Source: Candidatus Blautia faecipullorum
GTDB lineage: Bacteria; Bacillota; Clostridia; Lachnospirales; Lachnospiraceae
NCBI GenBank assembly: GCA_019115125.1
Contig: DXEG01000003.1
Location: forward strand, 30,907-94,906
Reading direction: 5' to 3'
DNA length: 64,000 nucleotides
Both the position numbers and the translations under genes were made by a program. The notes under the pieces are model-generated. The model was not told the DNA's origin. It did no database searches and saw nothing but the letters and a program-made list of their open reading frames with translations. Shown here piece by piece: positions 16,468 through 25,592 of this stretch (the stretch's first letter is position 1; the number at the start of each line of letters is the position of its first letter).

Positions 16468-18132
16468 ATGAAAAGGGTAAGGAAAAGCTGGAAATTCTGG
16501 GGTATTTTACTGGGGCTTATGATCTTTGCCGCCGGATTTACAGTACAGGCGACAACTGTAGAGACGCAGGCGGCGACAACAGGCTTCCGGACAATCGCCG
16601 GAAAAACCTACTATTATAAAAATGGACAGAGAGTAAAGGGCTGGCTTACTCTTGGAGGTAAGAAATATTATCTGAATACCAGAACGGGAGTCCTTTATAA
16701 AGGCTGGTATAAGATCTCAAACGGCAGACGCCGCTATTTCGATCCGAAAACAGGCGCTATGAAGACGGGGCTTCAGAATGTAAGTGGTAAATATTACTAT
16801 TTTGATGGAAGTACCGGCTGGGCCAAGACGGGATTTTTGAAAGCTTCGAATGGAAATACCCGGTATTTTCAGCCTGATACATATGTAATGGCCACTGGAT
16901 GGATGCGGAATTCCAAGAATCAGCGATGGTATTTCCATCCAAACACAGGGGTGATGTATAAGGGATTGAAAAAGGTTGGCAATTATTATTACTATTTTGA
17001 CGGAAGCACAGGAGTAGCCAAGAGCGGCTTCCTGACAGCGGCTAACGGGAACACCCGGTATTTCCGGGGAGGAACATATATCATGGCTACCGGCTGGATC
17101 ACCTCTCGGGATGGATCTCAGAAACGTTATTTTACCAGCGCTGGAGTTATGATGAAGGGACTTAAGACTGTTGCGGGGAAGACGTATTATTTTAACTCAA
17201 GCACAGGGATTGCGGCCACTGGATGGGTGAAGGACAGCGAAGGAAATCAGCGGTATTTCGATCCCAGCACGGCGGTGATGGTGACCGGGACGAGAACGAT
17301 AAACGGAATTCAGTATAAATTCGGATCGGACGGCTGTCTGATTGAAGACAACTATAATGATAGCTCCAGTGGAGGCAGCGGTTCTTCCTCAGATGCGGAC
17401 GCGGCGATCCGTCCGACCTCTCCTACCTCAGCCCGCACGATCAAAAACTATCTGCTGGGAGCTATGCAGCCGGTAGGACGCGCGCTTTATGTATGGGGCG
17501 GCGGCTGGAACGATTCCACCAGAAAGGGAGTCAGTCCGACCTGGGTTTCCTGGTATAACAGTCAGAACAGAAATTACGATTATAATAATTACCGCGACCT
17601 TTCCGCGGCCAACCGCGCCAAGGGCCTTGACTGCTCCGGCTTTGTAGGCTGGGCGGCGTATCAGGTGATGCACACCGCGTCCGGACAGGGCGGCGGCTAC
17701 ACCGTGGTGTCGGGCGATGTGGGAAGCACCTATAAGAACCGCGGCTGGGGCGTTTATTATAACCAGAATTATCTGTCAAAGACAAACTGGAAGCTGTATC
17801 CCGGGGATATCGGCTATAACGACGGCCATACATGGATCGTGGTAGGACAGTGCGCGGACAAGAGCGCGGTGATCGTTCATTCGACTCCGCAGGCAGGCTG
17901 TCAGATTTCCGGTACAACAACACCTGAAGGGAATTATGACAGTCAGGCAGTGGCTCTTGCAAAGCAGTATATGTCAAAATTCAGCGGCTATACAAAATAT
18001 GATTATCATCCGTCCAGCGGCAATTATATCAGACAGGGCAATTATTTCCGCTGGAACAGCAGTACGCTGTCAGATCCCAATGGTTACAAAAATATGACGG
18101 CAAACCAGATTCTTGCGGATCTATTCAAATAA
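16468..18132 (+). CDS. Secreted cell-wall-binding repeat protein with NlpC/P60 hydrolase domain
   Basis: 554 residues. Signal peptide about 1-35, then about ten choline/wall-binding-type repeats of 20 residues (about 40-300; GW, YYF and TG motifs such as GKYYYFDGSTGWAKTGF), a Ser/Gly linker, and a C-terminal cysteine peptidase domain of the NlpC/P60 fold. The catalytic pair is Cys389 (GLDCSGFVGW) and His454 (NDGHTWIVVG). Such enzymes cut D-Glu-diaminopimelate or related peptide bonds in peptidoglycan. WalR-type boxes flank its promoter, which fits a role in wall remodelling during growth. The domain is longer than minimal NlpC/P60 and its bond specificity is not known. Strong terminator downstream. 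Confidence 0.9.
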   Translation: MKRVRKSWKFWGILLGLMIFAAGFTVQATTVETQAATTGFRTIAGKTYYYKNGQRVKGWLTLGGKKYYLNTRTGVLYKGWYKISNGRRRYFDPKTGAMKTGLQNVSGKYYYFDGSTGWAKTGFLKASNGNTRYFQPDTYVMATGWMRNSKNQRWYFHPNTGVMYKGLKKVGNYYYYFDGSTGVAKSGFLTAANGNTRYFRGGTYIMATGWITSRDGSQKRYFTSAGVMMKGLKTVAGKTYYFNSSTGIAATGWVKDSEGNQRYFDPSTAVMVTGTRTINGIQYKFGSDGCLIEDNYNDSSSGGSGSSSDADAAIRPTSPTSARTIKNYLLGAMQPVGRALYVWGGGWNDSTRKGVSPTWVSWYNSQNRNYDYNNYRDLSAANRAKGLDCSGFVGWAAYQVMHTASGQGGGYTVVSGDVGSTYKNRGWGVYYNQNYLSKTNWKLYPGDIGYNDGHTWIVVGQCADKSAVIVHSTPQAGCQISGTTTPEGNYDSQAVALAKQYMSKFSGYTKYDYHPSSGNYIRQGNYFRWNSSTLSDPNGYKNMTANQILADLFK

Positions 18133-18157
18133 GAAGAATAACAAGGACGAAGTTCAG

Positions 18158-18200
18158 GGGGATTCTCAGAGAAATTGAGAATCCCCTGTTCTTTGTTTTT
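18158..18200 (+). terminator. Rho-independent terminator after the NlpC/P60 gene
   Basis: GGGGATTCTCA (18158-18168) pairs perfectly with TGAGAATCCCC (18176-18186); T-rich run to 18200. Confidence 0.9.
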
Positions 18201-18265
18201 TCACAGGGCTGATGTGAAATGTTTAATAAATGTTACAAAATATTAAAATTTTTTAAGATTCACTA

Positions 18266-18294
18266 TTGCAATCCCGGTAGGGCTGTGGTAATAT
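18266..18294 (+). promoter_or_regulatory. Promoter of the coiled-coil NlpC/P60 gene
   Basis: TTGCAA (18266-18271), 17 nt, TAATAT (18289-18294). Several TGTTA/TGTAA half-sites lie around it (for example 18327 and 18340), but none has exact WalR spacing. Confidence 0.6.
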
Positions 18295-18361
18295 GTAAAA
18301 GAAGTTAAGAAAGATATTTCACAATTGTTACATTAAGTTGTTAAAATATGAGGTGAGAAAC

Positions 18362-19738
18362 ATGAAGAAAAGAATTGTATGTCTGACGCTGGCAATTATG
18401 ATGTGTGCAACACAGGCGGTATCTGTAAGCGCATCAAGAGAACAGGAACTGAGAGAAGAGCAGGCATGGACCAGCGCGCAGTTGGATGCCACTTATGCAC
18501 AGATCGATCAGTTCTACGCTGCGAAACAGCAGCTTCAGGAAGAAATTGCCGCATTGGACGCGAATCTTGTAAACGTCATGGTTTCCATTCAGACTCTGGA
18601 GGGAGACATCAGCAATAAGCAGGCGGATATCGAGCAGACCCAGGCGGATCTGACAAAAGCCCAGAATGCCAAGGATAAGCAGTATGAGGCTATGAAACAG
18701 CGTATCCAGTACCTGTATGAGAAGGGCGGCAGCGACGCCTGGTTCCAGATGATGGTAAACGCTGAGAATCTTTCAGATCTTCTTACGAAGGCTGAATATA
18801 CTCAGAAGATGTATGAATACGACAGACAGAGTCTTGAGACCTATGTAAATACCATTGAGCAGGTTACACAGCTCGGCCAGCAGTACGCCCAGGAGAAGGC
18901 AGAGCTGGAGGGCATGAAGCAGGAATACGAAGCAGAATCTGTAAACCTGCAGACAGCTATTGACGAGAGAAAAGCTACGTCGGCTAATTATGATAATGAG
19001 ATCGCTTATGCGGAGCAGATGGCAAATGAGTATGTTGCCCTGATCCAGCAGCAGCAGGCGGAGATTGAGCAGCTTGAGGCTGAGAGAATCGCAGCCGAGG
19101 AGGCGGCAAGACGCCAGGCGGAAGCCGAAGCTGCAGCAGCGGCCGCAGCAGCAGAAGAGCAGGCTCAGCAGGAAGAAACCGTTGTATATGATGAAGAGGG
19201 CAACGAAGTAGATGCCAGTGAAGCTGCGGAAAACGGCGAGACTGTATATGATGAGGAAGGCAACGAGGTAGACGCCAGCGAGGCTGCTTCCAGTGAATCC
19301 GATTATGAGTATGATGAATACGGAAACGTGATCGACACTGAGAACACTGTGGATTACAGCGATTATGAGTCGTCTTCCAGCTCCAGCTCTTCAGGCTCCG
19401 GTTCTTCTGTAGTCGATTATGCGACCCAGTTTGTAGGCAATCCTTATGTATGGGGTGGCACAAGCCTTACAAACGGCGCTGACTGTTCCGGTTTTGTACA
19501 GAGTGTATATTCAAACTTTGGTGTGAGCCTTCCGAGAACCTCCTATGAGCAGCAGAACGCCGGAACCGAGGTATCCTATGAAGACGCGCAGCCGGGCGAC
19601 CTGATCTGCTACGGCGGTCATGTGGCGATCTACATGGGAGATGGAAAAATCGTTCATGCCTCCAATGCAAAAGATGGAATTAAGATCAGCAATGACGCTA
19701 CATACAGAACGATTCTTTCCGTAAGACGTCTCGTCTGA
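18362..19738 (+). CDS. Secreted coiled-coil NlpC/P60 peptidoglycan hydrolase (CwlO/PcsB-like)
   Basis: 458 residues from ATG 18362 with GAGGTGAG at 18350-18357; the longer TTG 18338 form is unlikely. Signal peptide 1-26, a long coiled coil (about 28-275) of the type that keeps CwlO and PcsB inactive until FtsEX releases it, an acidic linker with a duplicated YDEEGNEVDASEAA motif and a Ser run, and a C-terminal NlpC/P60 domain (about 345-458) with Cys375 (ADCSGF), His420 (GGHVAIYMG) and a following HASN. It likely acts as a DL-endopeptidase for cell elongation or separation. Own promoter and terminator. No FtsEX genes are in the window. Confidence 0.92.
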   Translation: MKKRIVCLTLAIMMCATQAVSVSASREQELREEQAWTSAQLDATYAQIDQFYAAKQQLQEEIAALDANLVNVMVSIQTLEGDISNKQADIEQTQADLTKAQNAKDKQYEAMKQRIQYLYEKGGSDAWFQMMVNAENLSDLLTKAEYTQKMYEYDRQSLETYVNTIEQVTQLGQQYAQEKAELEGMKQEYEAESVNLQTAIDERKATSANYDNEIAYAEQMANEYVALIQQQQAEIEQLEAERIAAEEAARRQAEAEAAAAAAAAEEQAQQEETVVYDEEGNEVDASEAAENGETVYDEEGNEVDASEAASSESDYEYDEYGNVIDTENTVDYSDYESSSSSSSSGSGSSVVDYATQFVGNPYVWGGTSLTNGADCSGFVQSVYSNFGVSLPRTSYEQQNAGTEVSYEDAQPGDLICYGGHVAIYMGDGKIVHASNAKDGIKISNDATYRTILSVRRLV

Positions 19739-19767
19739 TTAAAGACAGGAATAAGAGTACATAGAAA

Positions 19768-19798
19768 GGAAGCTGCCGGTCAGGCGGCTTCCTTTTTT
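19768..19798 (+). terminator. Rho-independent terminator after the coiled-coil hydrolase
   Basis: GGAAGCTGCC (19768-19777), loop GGTCA, GGCGGCTTCC (19783-19792, one G-U), TTTTTT. Confidence 0.9.
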
Positions 19799-20023
19799 GG
19801 CGCGATAAGCCCGGCAGTCGGCTGCTGTATCTGTAATCAGTACACGTCCGCGGGCATTTTCATGTCGTAATACCTCGAGAAGTTTGCAAAAAAGGGGATT
19901 ATCAGAGACGGAGATCTGTGATATGATGAAATCAGTATAAATAGAAAGAAGATTCCCGAATAAAAGAAGTCGTATTTTGTTGAAATACAGCAGTATTGGG
20001 ATGAATAAGGGGACAGGAAAAAT

Positions 20024-21070
20024 ATGAAAAGAACAGGGAGAATTTGGCTGGCTCTGATACTGAGCCTGATTGCCGCGGTTCCGGTTTTTGCCGATGTACA
20101 GGGCGGCAGAACAGAGCCGGATTATAAGACGGATTATTATATGATCGTAGAGTCGAAGGCAGGAGGAATTGATATTTATGCCCAGCCGGATCTGTCCTCC
20201 TCGAAACTGAACGAGCAGCTGATTTCCAACGGAACGGCGCTTCATATTGAAGGCGAGGTGGAGGATGAACAAAATAAGCGTACCTGGGGTTATACGGAAT
20301 ATCATGGTATGTACGGGTATGCTCCGCTGGATGACTGCCGTCCGGCTCAGAGCAGGCAGGAGGCCATTGATTCTGAGCTGTATATTGCGGGAAAAGAAAA
20401 TGTGGATTATGATGCGGACTATGAAGTAACCGCGTATTCTGAGGATGGCAGACAAAATCTCTATCAGGGTCCCGGTGAAAAATATGGCGCTGTGCCTGGG
20501 GCCAGAGAGATAGAGAATGGCGAGACCCTTCATATTACCCGGGACGCCCGTCTGGTGGACGGAAGCCGCTGGGGAGTTACCTCAGTTGACGGAAAAGAAG
20601 GGTGGGTAGATCTGAAAGAGACAGAGGAATGGCTGGAAGAACAGAATGAGGAGACTTCCGGGAAAGCTGTTTCACAGACGGCAGGCGAGAATACAACAGA
20701 AGCCGGAGATAACGCGGATCAGCCGGATGAAAAAGCTTCCGGAGAAAATAGTCCAATGGAGCAGGAGAAAGCCGCGGCAGCCACGCCGGAAGCTACAGTT
20801 ATGCCGGAAACCACAACTACGCCGGAAGCTGCAGTTACGCCGGAAGTGACAGCCACGCCGGAAGCCACAGTTACGCCGGAAGCTACGGAAACACCGAAAG
20901 TGACAGCAGCACCGGAGGCAGCGAAGTCTGACGAGGCGGCAGAGGATGTTTCCAGTCAGGAGGTAAAGGCGGGCGCAGATACATTTCATTATCAGCCGCT
21001 GGTCTGGATCGGAATGATCGGCATAGCGGCCGTGATCCTTCTGTTAATCTATCATTTCAAAAAGTCCTGA
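20024..21070 (+). CDS. Membrane-anchored SH3-domain surface protein
   Basis: 348 residues. Signal peptide (about 1-23, ending PVFA-DV), two bacterial SH3-like domains (about 40-110 and 120-200; the second has the YQGPGEKYGAVPG and WGVTSVDGKEGWVDL pattern of SH3_3), a low-complexity region rich in Pro, Glu, Thr and Ala with repeated TPEA motifs (about 240-300), and a C-terminal membrane helix (WIGMIGIAAVILLLIYHF) ending in KKS. It therefore spans the wall with its SH3 domains outside. Bacterial SH3 domains often bind wall peptides. It converges on the protease gene that follows. Confidence 0.82.
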   Translation: MKRTGRIWLALILSLIAAVPVFADVQGGRTEPDYKTDYYMIVESKAGGIDIYAQPDLSSSKLNEQLISNGTALHIEGEVEDEQNKRTWGYTEYHGMYGYAPLDDCRPAQSRQEAIDSELYIAGKENVDYDADYEVTAYSEDGRQNLYQGPGEKYGAVPGAREIENGETLHITRDARLVDGSRWGVTSVDGKEGWVDLKETEEWLEEQNEETSGKAVSQTAGENTTEAGDNADQPDEKASGENSPMEQEKAAAATPEATVMPETTTTPEAAVTPEVTATPEATVTPEATETPKVTAAPEAAKSDEAAEDVSSQEVKAGADTFHYQPLVWIGMIGIAAVILLLIYHFKKS

Positions 21071-21111
21071 CAGTACTCGGATTGCATGTAAGCCGGTATA
21101 TATAACGAAAA

Positions 21112-21152
21112 GAAAAAGGCCTGGTGTTCCAATGTAGAACGCCAGGTCTTTT
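21112..21152. terminator. Bidirectional terminator between convergent genes
   Basis: A 12-bp stem (21118-21129 with 21137-21148) is flanked by AAAAA on the left and TTTTG on the right, so it can end both the SH3 protein transcript and the protease transcript. Confidence 0.8.
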
Positions 21153-21170
21153 GTAAAGCAAGAATAAATC

Positions 21171-23657
21171 TCAAAAACCAATAACCGTTACAGTGCCGGA
21201 GCGTCTGCTGAACAGCCTGCGGTAATAGCTCAGCCGCCTGGAATCCACACGGATCACCATTTTGGGCGAGTAGGGATCTATTTTCGATCCTACATTATTC
21301 AGACGAAGACTCTTAATGTGGATGATACAGCCCTTTTTTACATTGCGGAATGACTGGGATCCGATTCTGGTAAGTCCGGTGCCGATGGCAACCCGGTTCA
21401 GATTTTTGCAGTTCTGGAAGGCGCTGCTTCCGATGGCTGTGACATTGTTTCCGATAGCCACTTTGGTAAGCATGGTTTTTCCGTAGAAAGCTTTTGACCA
21501 GACATAAGATACTTTATAGGTGATTCCGGCGTATCGTATGGTGGTAGGGATGCTCGCGGACCGTATATAGCGGTTGGTTGTCCCGCAGCAGGCCACGATA
21601 TTCCTGCCCTTTACGCGATAGATCAGATCGCTGGAGGAAACATAGCTGTATCTCCACTGTGCGTATAAAGTAACATTTCCAGAGATTTTGAAGGTGTTTC
21701 CGGGGGAATAGCTTTTGCCGCTGCCGTCCGCCTTAGTATTCCATCCGATAAAGAAGCGGGAATTACAGTAGGGAGCGTTTTTAACAGTTACTGTTTTACC
21801 GGAAGTATATTTCCCACTGTCAGTGGGCATGTTCCCTACAGTCAGGGAAGTGTTTTTGTGGTAGGTTACTTTATAAGAGGCAGGTACAGGTGTTGCGGTG
21901 GGTACAGGTGTTGCGGTGGGCACAGGTGTTGCAGTGGGCACAGGTGTTGCAGTCGGTACAGGCGTCGGCGTCGCCATAGGTCTGTCCAGAGTCCGTGTGT
22001 GGGCTTTGATGGAAAAGCAGAAAGGAGAATTCTGGATTCCGCAGTCTGTCCATCTGGAGCCGTTGGCGCTGTAGAAGCTCTGGTTTGCCTCCAGCCCGGC
22101 AAAGGCCTGGAACCATGAGGAAGATGAAGTAGTGTTTTCCACGTAGTAAGGCGTGGAATCATCCAGAAGGGTCAGAACTACGGAATACCGGCTTCCCTGC
22201 ATCAAAGGGACAGGGACGTCAAGACGTACAGTATCAATTCCGGCCAGAGACTGCTGATATTCCATGGGCGTCTCAAATGCGGGAGTCCCGCTGAGAGGAT
22301 TGGAGGGATCCGTCAGATTTGTGTATATCTGGATCTGGTAGTTTGTATAGTCCTTTTTTGACGCGACCACAATCTCTCCCAGCTCTTCGGCGTTTCCGTT
22401 TCCGGCAGAAGTCGTAAATATATTGGCGATAGAATACCCTCTGCCAAGCGTGACAGAGGAGGTTCCGCAGGCCGCGCCGTCATAAAAATAATTATTGGGA
22501 TAAGCGGGGGCGGCGGTGGCCGTATTGGATACCAGGTTGGTTATGGAGGCGTCCTCATAGGAAAGATAAAAATATCCCTCTTTTCCCCAGGAGCTTCCAT
22601 AGCTGTTTTTTACAATCCAGGCGCCGTCGTTCTGTACCTTTGACTGCCCGGGAAAGTTATCCTTTGAGTATGTATCGTCCCAGCCTACGATTGTAACCGC
22701 GTGATTCACTGCGCCGGAATTCGGATAACACGCGGCGGCAGTATCAGCCTTGTAATAAGTGCCGGTGCTGTCCATATAGATCATTGCCGTTACGGAAGAG
22801 TATTCCTGCAGCAGAAGCTTCATCCGTTCGACAGAGTACTCTGAAAAAACGGCGTCCACCAGATATACGTCGGTATCGTACGCCAGACTCTCGTTCAGCG
22901 GCGCGGACAGATCGGCGGTGTGGGTGCTGTCTGTGGGAAGCGGCGCTTTGTCCTCTGTCACCATTCCGGACCAGGTACTCAGGAAAAAGGAGGCTACCAT
23001 TCCGTTTCCTCTGTCATGGTAATCGTTTCCAAGATGTATGATTCTGTCGTTTGGGGTGTTTCCAAGGGGATCGTTTACACGGTGAGACCAGAAATAGGCC
23101 AGGTGCTCTTCGGAGAGATCCCAGGCGCCCGATCCCTGTGAGAGAAGCGAGGTCTCAAAATTGGAGGCAAGTCCGAAGGCCCAGCAGATCCCGAAGGGAT
23201 TCTGGTTTTTAACGGAGGTTACAAGACCGTATTCTCTGGAATCATAATAGGGCATGGAGCTGCGGTACATGCTGACGCCCAGCTCACTGTCCGCGTTTTC
23301 CAGAGGGGTATAAGCGGTCAGTCCGGACATGGGGGCAAGCTGTTCCGCCTTCTCCTCCTCTGTCATAGGACGGCCGAGAATATAATCCAGATCTTCATCA
23401 GAAGCCTCCTGTTCTCCGGAGCTGAAGAGCTCCTCCTCTTCCGGCTGTGAGGAAAAGATGTCAGAATCGGAAAACTCCGGTTCTTCTTCCGGTCCTTCAG
23501 TCTCCGGCAAAGTACCGGAGGTGAAGGGGTCTGTTTCGGCTGCCGGTTCTCCGGAGGTGAAATCACTGGCTCCCGCTATGGAAAGATTTCCCAGAACAAG
23601 AGAAAAGGTAAGGAGAAAGGCAAGGCCGCTTTTTTTCAGAAAATGTTTTCTGCGCAT
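21171..23657 (-). CDS. Secreted papain-like (C1) cysteine protease with lectin-like and surface repeat domains
   Basis: 828 residues. Signal peptide 1-30, an acidic propeptide (about 31-130), a C1 peptidase domain with Cys158 (NPFGICWAFGLAS), His319 (VNHAVTIVGWD) and Asn351 (VKNSYGSSWG), then a lectin-like beta domain typical of such proteases (about 375-560), a Pro/Thr linker of TPVPTA repeats, an InlB-type beta-grasp repeat (YKVTYHKN...GWNTKADGSGKSY...VTLYAQW) and a C-terminal BspA-like leucine-rich part (AIGNNVTAIGSSAFQNC). The order suggests a surface-held protease acting on host or community proteins. No LPXTG motif is present. The start at 23657 has GGAGG (23664-23668 on the other strand) just upstream. 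Substrate unknown. Confidence 0.9.
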   Translation of the reverse strand: MRRKHFLKKSGLAFLLTFSLVLGNLSIAGASDFTSGEPAAETDPFTSGTLPETEGPEEEPEFSDSDIFSSQPEEEELFSSGEQEASDEDLDYILGRPMTEEEKAEQLAPMSGLTAYTPLENADSELGVSMYRSSMPYYDSREYGLVTSVKNQNPFGICWAFGLASNFETSLLSQGSGAWDLSEEHLAYFWSHRVNDPLGNTPNDRIIHLGNDYHDRGNGMVASFFLSTWSGMVTEDKAPLPTDSTHTADLSAPLNESLAYDTDVYLVDAVFSEYSVERMKLLLQEYSSVTAMIYMDSTGTYYKADTAAACYPNSGAVNHAVTIVGWDDTYSKDNFPGQSKVQNDGAWIVKNSYGSSWGKEGYFYLSYEDASITNLVSNTATAAPAYPNNYFYDGAACGTSSVTLGRGYSIANIFTTSAGNGNAEELGEIVVASKKDYTNYQIQIYTNLTDPSNPLSGTPAFETPMEYQQSLAGIDTVRLDVPVPLMQGSRYSVVLTLLDDSTPYYVENTTSSSSWFQAFAGLEANQSFYSANGSRWTDCGIQNSPFCFSIKAHTRTLDRPMATPTPVPTATPVPTATPVPTATPVPTATPVPASYKVTYHKNTSLTVGNMPTDSGKYTSGKTVTVKNAPYCNSRFFIGWNTKADGSGKSYSPGNTFKISGNVTLYAQWRYSYVSSSDLIYRVKGRNIVACCGTTNRYIRSASIPTTIRYAGITYKVSYVWSKAFYGKTMLTKVAIGNNVTAIGSSAFQNCKNLNRVAIGTGLTRIGSQSFRNVKKGCIIHIKSLRLNNVGSKIDPYSPKMVIRVDSRRLSYYRRLFSRRSGTVTVIGF
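21886..21957 (-). repeat. Four 18-nt tandem repeats encoding the TPVPTA linker
   Basis: An acaggtgttgcggtgggt-type unit is repeated four times with few changes, encoding the flexible linker between the lectin-like and InlB-like domains. Confidence 0.85.
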
Positions 23658-23846
23658 AAGTATTACCTCCTATTCATCAGCGGTAAGAAAGGAGCAGAAA
23701 CAGGCTCCTTTTTGGTAGGTCATCTATAATTAAATTTATCATAGCATGAAGAAGCGTCAAATGTCCAGATGAATGTGCTTTTTGTATTTGTCTGCCAGTA
23801 GAAGGAGAGTGATACTTGCCTAAAAAGAAGCAATATGAAAGGACTG

Positions 23847-23888
23847 AAAAAAACCGCGGCATCCGGGATTACTCCTTTCCTGCCGCGG
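23847..23888 (-). terminator. Rho-independent terminator of the fucU-like gene
   Basis: Read on the minus strand, CCGCGGCA (23881-23888) pairs with TGCCGCGG (23854-23861) and is followed by seven T. The remainder of the 23658-24000 gap holds a short inverted repeat (GGAGC/GCTCC, 23691-23708) in the leader of the protease gene and no gene that I can support. Confidence 0.8.
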
Positions 23889-24000
23889 CCTCATGGCTGA
23901 ATACGGGATGATCTGCAGGTTATGCAGCGCTCTGTTTTAGTAAAAAATTATCGCATATAAAAAGATATCGCTCAGCGCCCGGTTCTCCGGCTGCCCCGGA

Positions 24001-24444
24001 TCAGTCGTTGATCACAACGCCCTTCTGCAGCATGACATTTGCGTACAGAGCTTTTTCGCTGGTAGAAATAATGCAGTAGGCGGTCTTTGCTTCGTCATAG
24101 AAAGCAAAACGCTCGATATTGCCCACTACCGCGTCTCCTCTGTCGTCGTATTTGCGGATGATCTCCTTATAAGTATCCCAGATGGGAGTTTCCACATCAT
24201 CTCCGGGCATAACCTCCATGAGGTTTACCGGGTGCTCCACATAGGTGTCCAGAGGGAAAACCTTCAGGATCGCTTCCAGGATTTCCGGAACGCCGTGTCC
24301 GTCGCAGCGGATGGTGATGGCGTTCTTTCCCATGGATTCCACAGGAAAGTTTCCGTCCGCGATCACAAGACGGTCGCTGTGTCCCATCTCGCATAATACT
24401 TTTAATAATTCAGGTGACAAAATTTCGGGAATTCCTTTTAACAT
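24001..24444 (-). CDS. RbsD/FucU-family sugar mutarotase (L-fucose mutarotase type)
   Basis: 147 residues. Proteins of this family interconvert sugar anomers: FucU acts on fucose, RbsD on ribose pyranose and furanose forms. The length, the opening LKGIPEILSPELLKVLCEMGH, and the conserved His22 and Asp30 (GHSDRLVIADGNFP) match FucU more closely than RbsD. It is transcribed away from the aldolase-led cluster, sharing a 225-nt regulatory region that holds a LacI-type operator, so it is probably part of the same sugar pathway. That implies a free aldose as the imported substrate. The exact sugar is not determined. Confidence 0.88.
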   Translation of the reverse strand: MLKGIPEILSPELLKVLCEMGHSDRLVIADGNFPVESMGKNAITIRCDGHGVPEILEAILKVFPLDTYVEHPVNLMEVMPGDDVETPIWDTYKEIIRKYDDRGDAVVGNIERFAFYDEAKTAYCIISTSEKALYANVMLQKGVVIND

Positions 24445-24556
24445 AATACAGATACCTCCAGATTTTTGAATCGAAACATTCTTACCTTAAAATTTACCTT
24501 ATCTTCCTTTATGTTTGCAAGGCAATATTTTCCTGAAATTGATGAATATTTTACAG

Positions 24557-24585
24557 TTGACAGAGACGTCTGCAGGAGGTATGAT
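24557..24585 (+). promoter_or_regulatory. Strong sigma-A promoter of the aldolase-led cluster
   Basis: TTGACA (24557-24562), exactly 17 nt, TATGAT (24580-24585). Confidence 0.85.
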
Positions 24586-24594
24586 AAAGCAAAA

Positions 24595-24614
24595 CAGAAA
24601 CGTTTCGGTTTCTG
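24595..24614 (+). promoter_or_regulatory. LacI-family operator overlapping the transcription start
   Basis: The 10-bp perfect palindrome GAAACGTTTC (24597-24606), with the central CG typical of LacI/GalR operators, sits 11 nt after the -10. It lies inside a wider repeat, CAGAAAC (24595-24601) with GTTTCTG (24608-24614). The LacI-family gene at 25593 is the likely binder. Confidence 0.65.
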
Positions 24615-24669
24615 GATGAGAAATCACACGACCACGGTTTTATTACAAAGATTACAGGAGGAAAAAGAT

Positions 24670-25521
24670 ATGCCACTGGTTACGTCGAAAGAAATGTTAT
24701 TAAAAGCACAGCAGGGAGGCTACGCGGTAGGAGCGTTCAACGCGGAAAATATGGAAATGGTGAAGGCCATCATCAGCGCCGCCGAGGAGCTGAAGGCTCC
24801 GGTTATGATCCAGACCACTCCTTCTACGGTAAAATACGGAACTGTTGAAACCTACGCGGCGATCGTGGCTGCCGAGGCGGCAAAGGCTTCTGTGCCTGTG
24901 TGTCTTCATCTGGATCACGGCGACAGCTTTGAACTTGCCATGCGGGCGATCCACGCGGGCTATACATCTGTGATGATCGACGGCTCCAAGCTGAGCTTTG
25001 AGGAAAACATTGCCCTGACGAAGAAGGTGGCGGATGTGGCTAAGTCTCTGGATATTCCCTGCGAAGCCGAGCTTGGCAAGGTCGGAGGCAAAGAGGATGA
25101 TCTGGAGGCGGAAGCCGACACCAACACAGACCCGGCGGAGGCGAAGGAGTTCGCGGAGCGCACAGGGGTGACCTCTCTTGCGGTGGCTATTGGAACAGCC
25201 CATGGTTTCTATGTGGGAACTCCGGTACTGGATAAGGAACGTCTCAGCGAAATCCGTAAGACGGTGGATATTCCGCTGGTACTCCACGGAGCGTCCGGTT
25301 TAAGCGATGATGATGTAAGAGACTGCGTGAAGAGAGGCATGTGTAAGGTAAACTTTGCAACAGAGCTTCGAGACGCTTATTCTAAGGCAGTAAAAGCGAC
25401 TTTCGCGGAAAAGGAAAACACCATTGATCCCAAGGCTTATGGAAAGGCGGCCATCCAGGCGGTGAAAGAGCTGGTAATGTATCGTATGAAGGTCTGCGGC
25501 TGCGACGGAAAAGCAGAATAG
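24670..25521 (+). CDS. Class II ketose-bisphosphate aldolase (tagatose/fructose-bisphosphate type)
   Basis: 283 residues from ATG 24670 with CAGGAGG just upstream; longer in-frame readings start within the promoter. It splits a ketohexose 1,6-bisphosphate into dihydroxyacetone phosphate and glyceraldehyde 3-phosphate using a divalent metal. The catalytic Asp82 and metal ligand His83 are in CLHLDHGDS, the other ligands in GTAHGFY and VLHGASGL. Length and motifs fit GatY/KbaY and short FbaA enzymes; sequence reading does not separate tagatose from fructose specificity. As first gene of a cluster with a PfkB kinase and a GatD-like dehydrogenase, tagatose 1,6-bisphosphate or a related isomer is plausible. 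Confidence 0.9.
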   Translation: MPLVTSKEMLLKAQQGGYAVGAFNAENMEMVKAIISAAEELKAPVMIQTTPSTVKYGTVETYAAIVAAEAAKASVPVCLHLDHGDSFELAMRAIHAGYTSVMIDGSKLSFEENIALTKKVADVAKSLDIPCEAELGKVGGKEDDLEAEADTNTDPAEAKEFAERTGVTSLAVAIGTAHGFYVGTPVLDKERLSEIRKTVDIPLVLHGASGLSDDDVRDCVKRGMCKVNFATELRDAYSKAVKATFAEKENTIDPKAYGKAAIQAVKELVMYRMKVCGCDGKAE

Positions 25522-25592
25522 GCGTTTACAGGTACGGCGACGGGAAGCGGAGCAGAGCGGACGGGCGGAGCAGACAGAGGAGTGACTGAGCT

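Noticed and set aside
21886-21957. Regular short repeats as a possible CRISPR array
   Set aside because: Units are 18 nt, contiguous and in frame, encoding a Pro/Thr linker; there are no spacers.
23687-23715. GGAGC/GCTCC hairpin with T-run as a plus-strand terminator
   Set aside because: No plus-strand gene ends nearby; it lies in the leader of the minus-strand protease and its role there is unclear.
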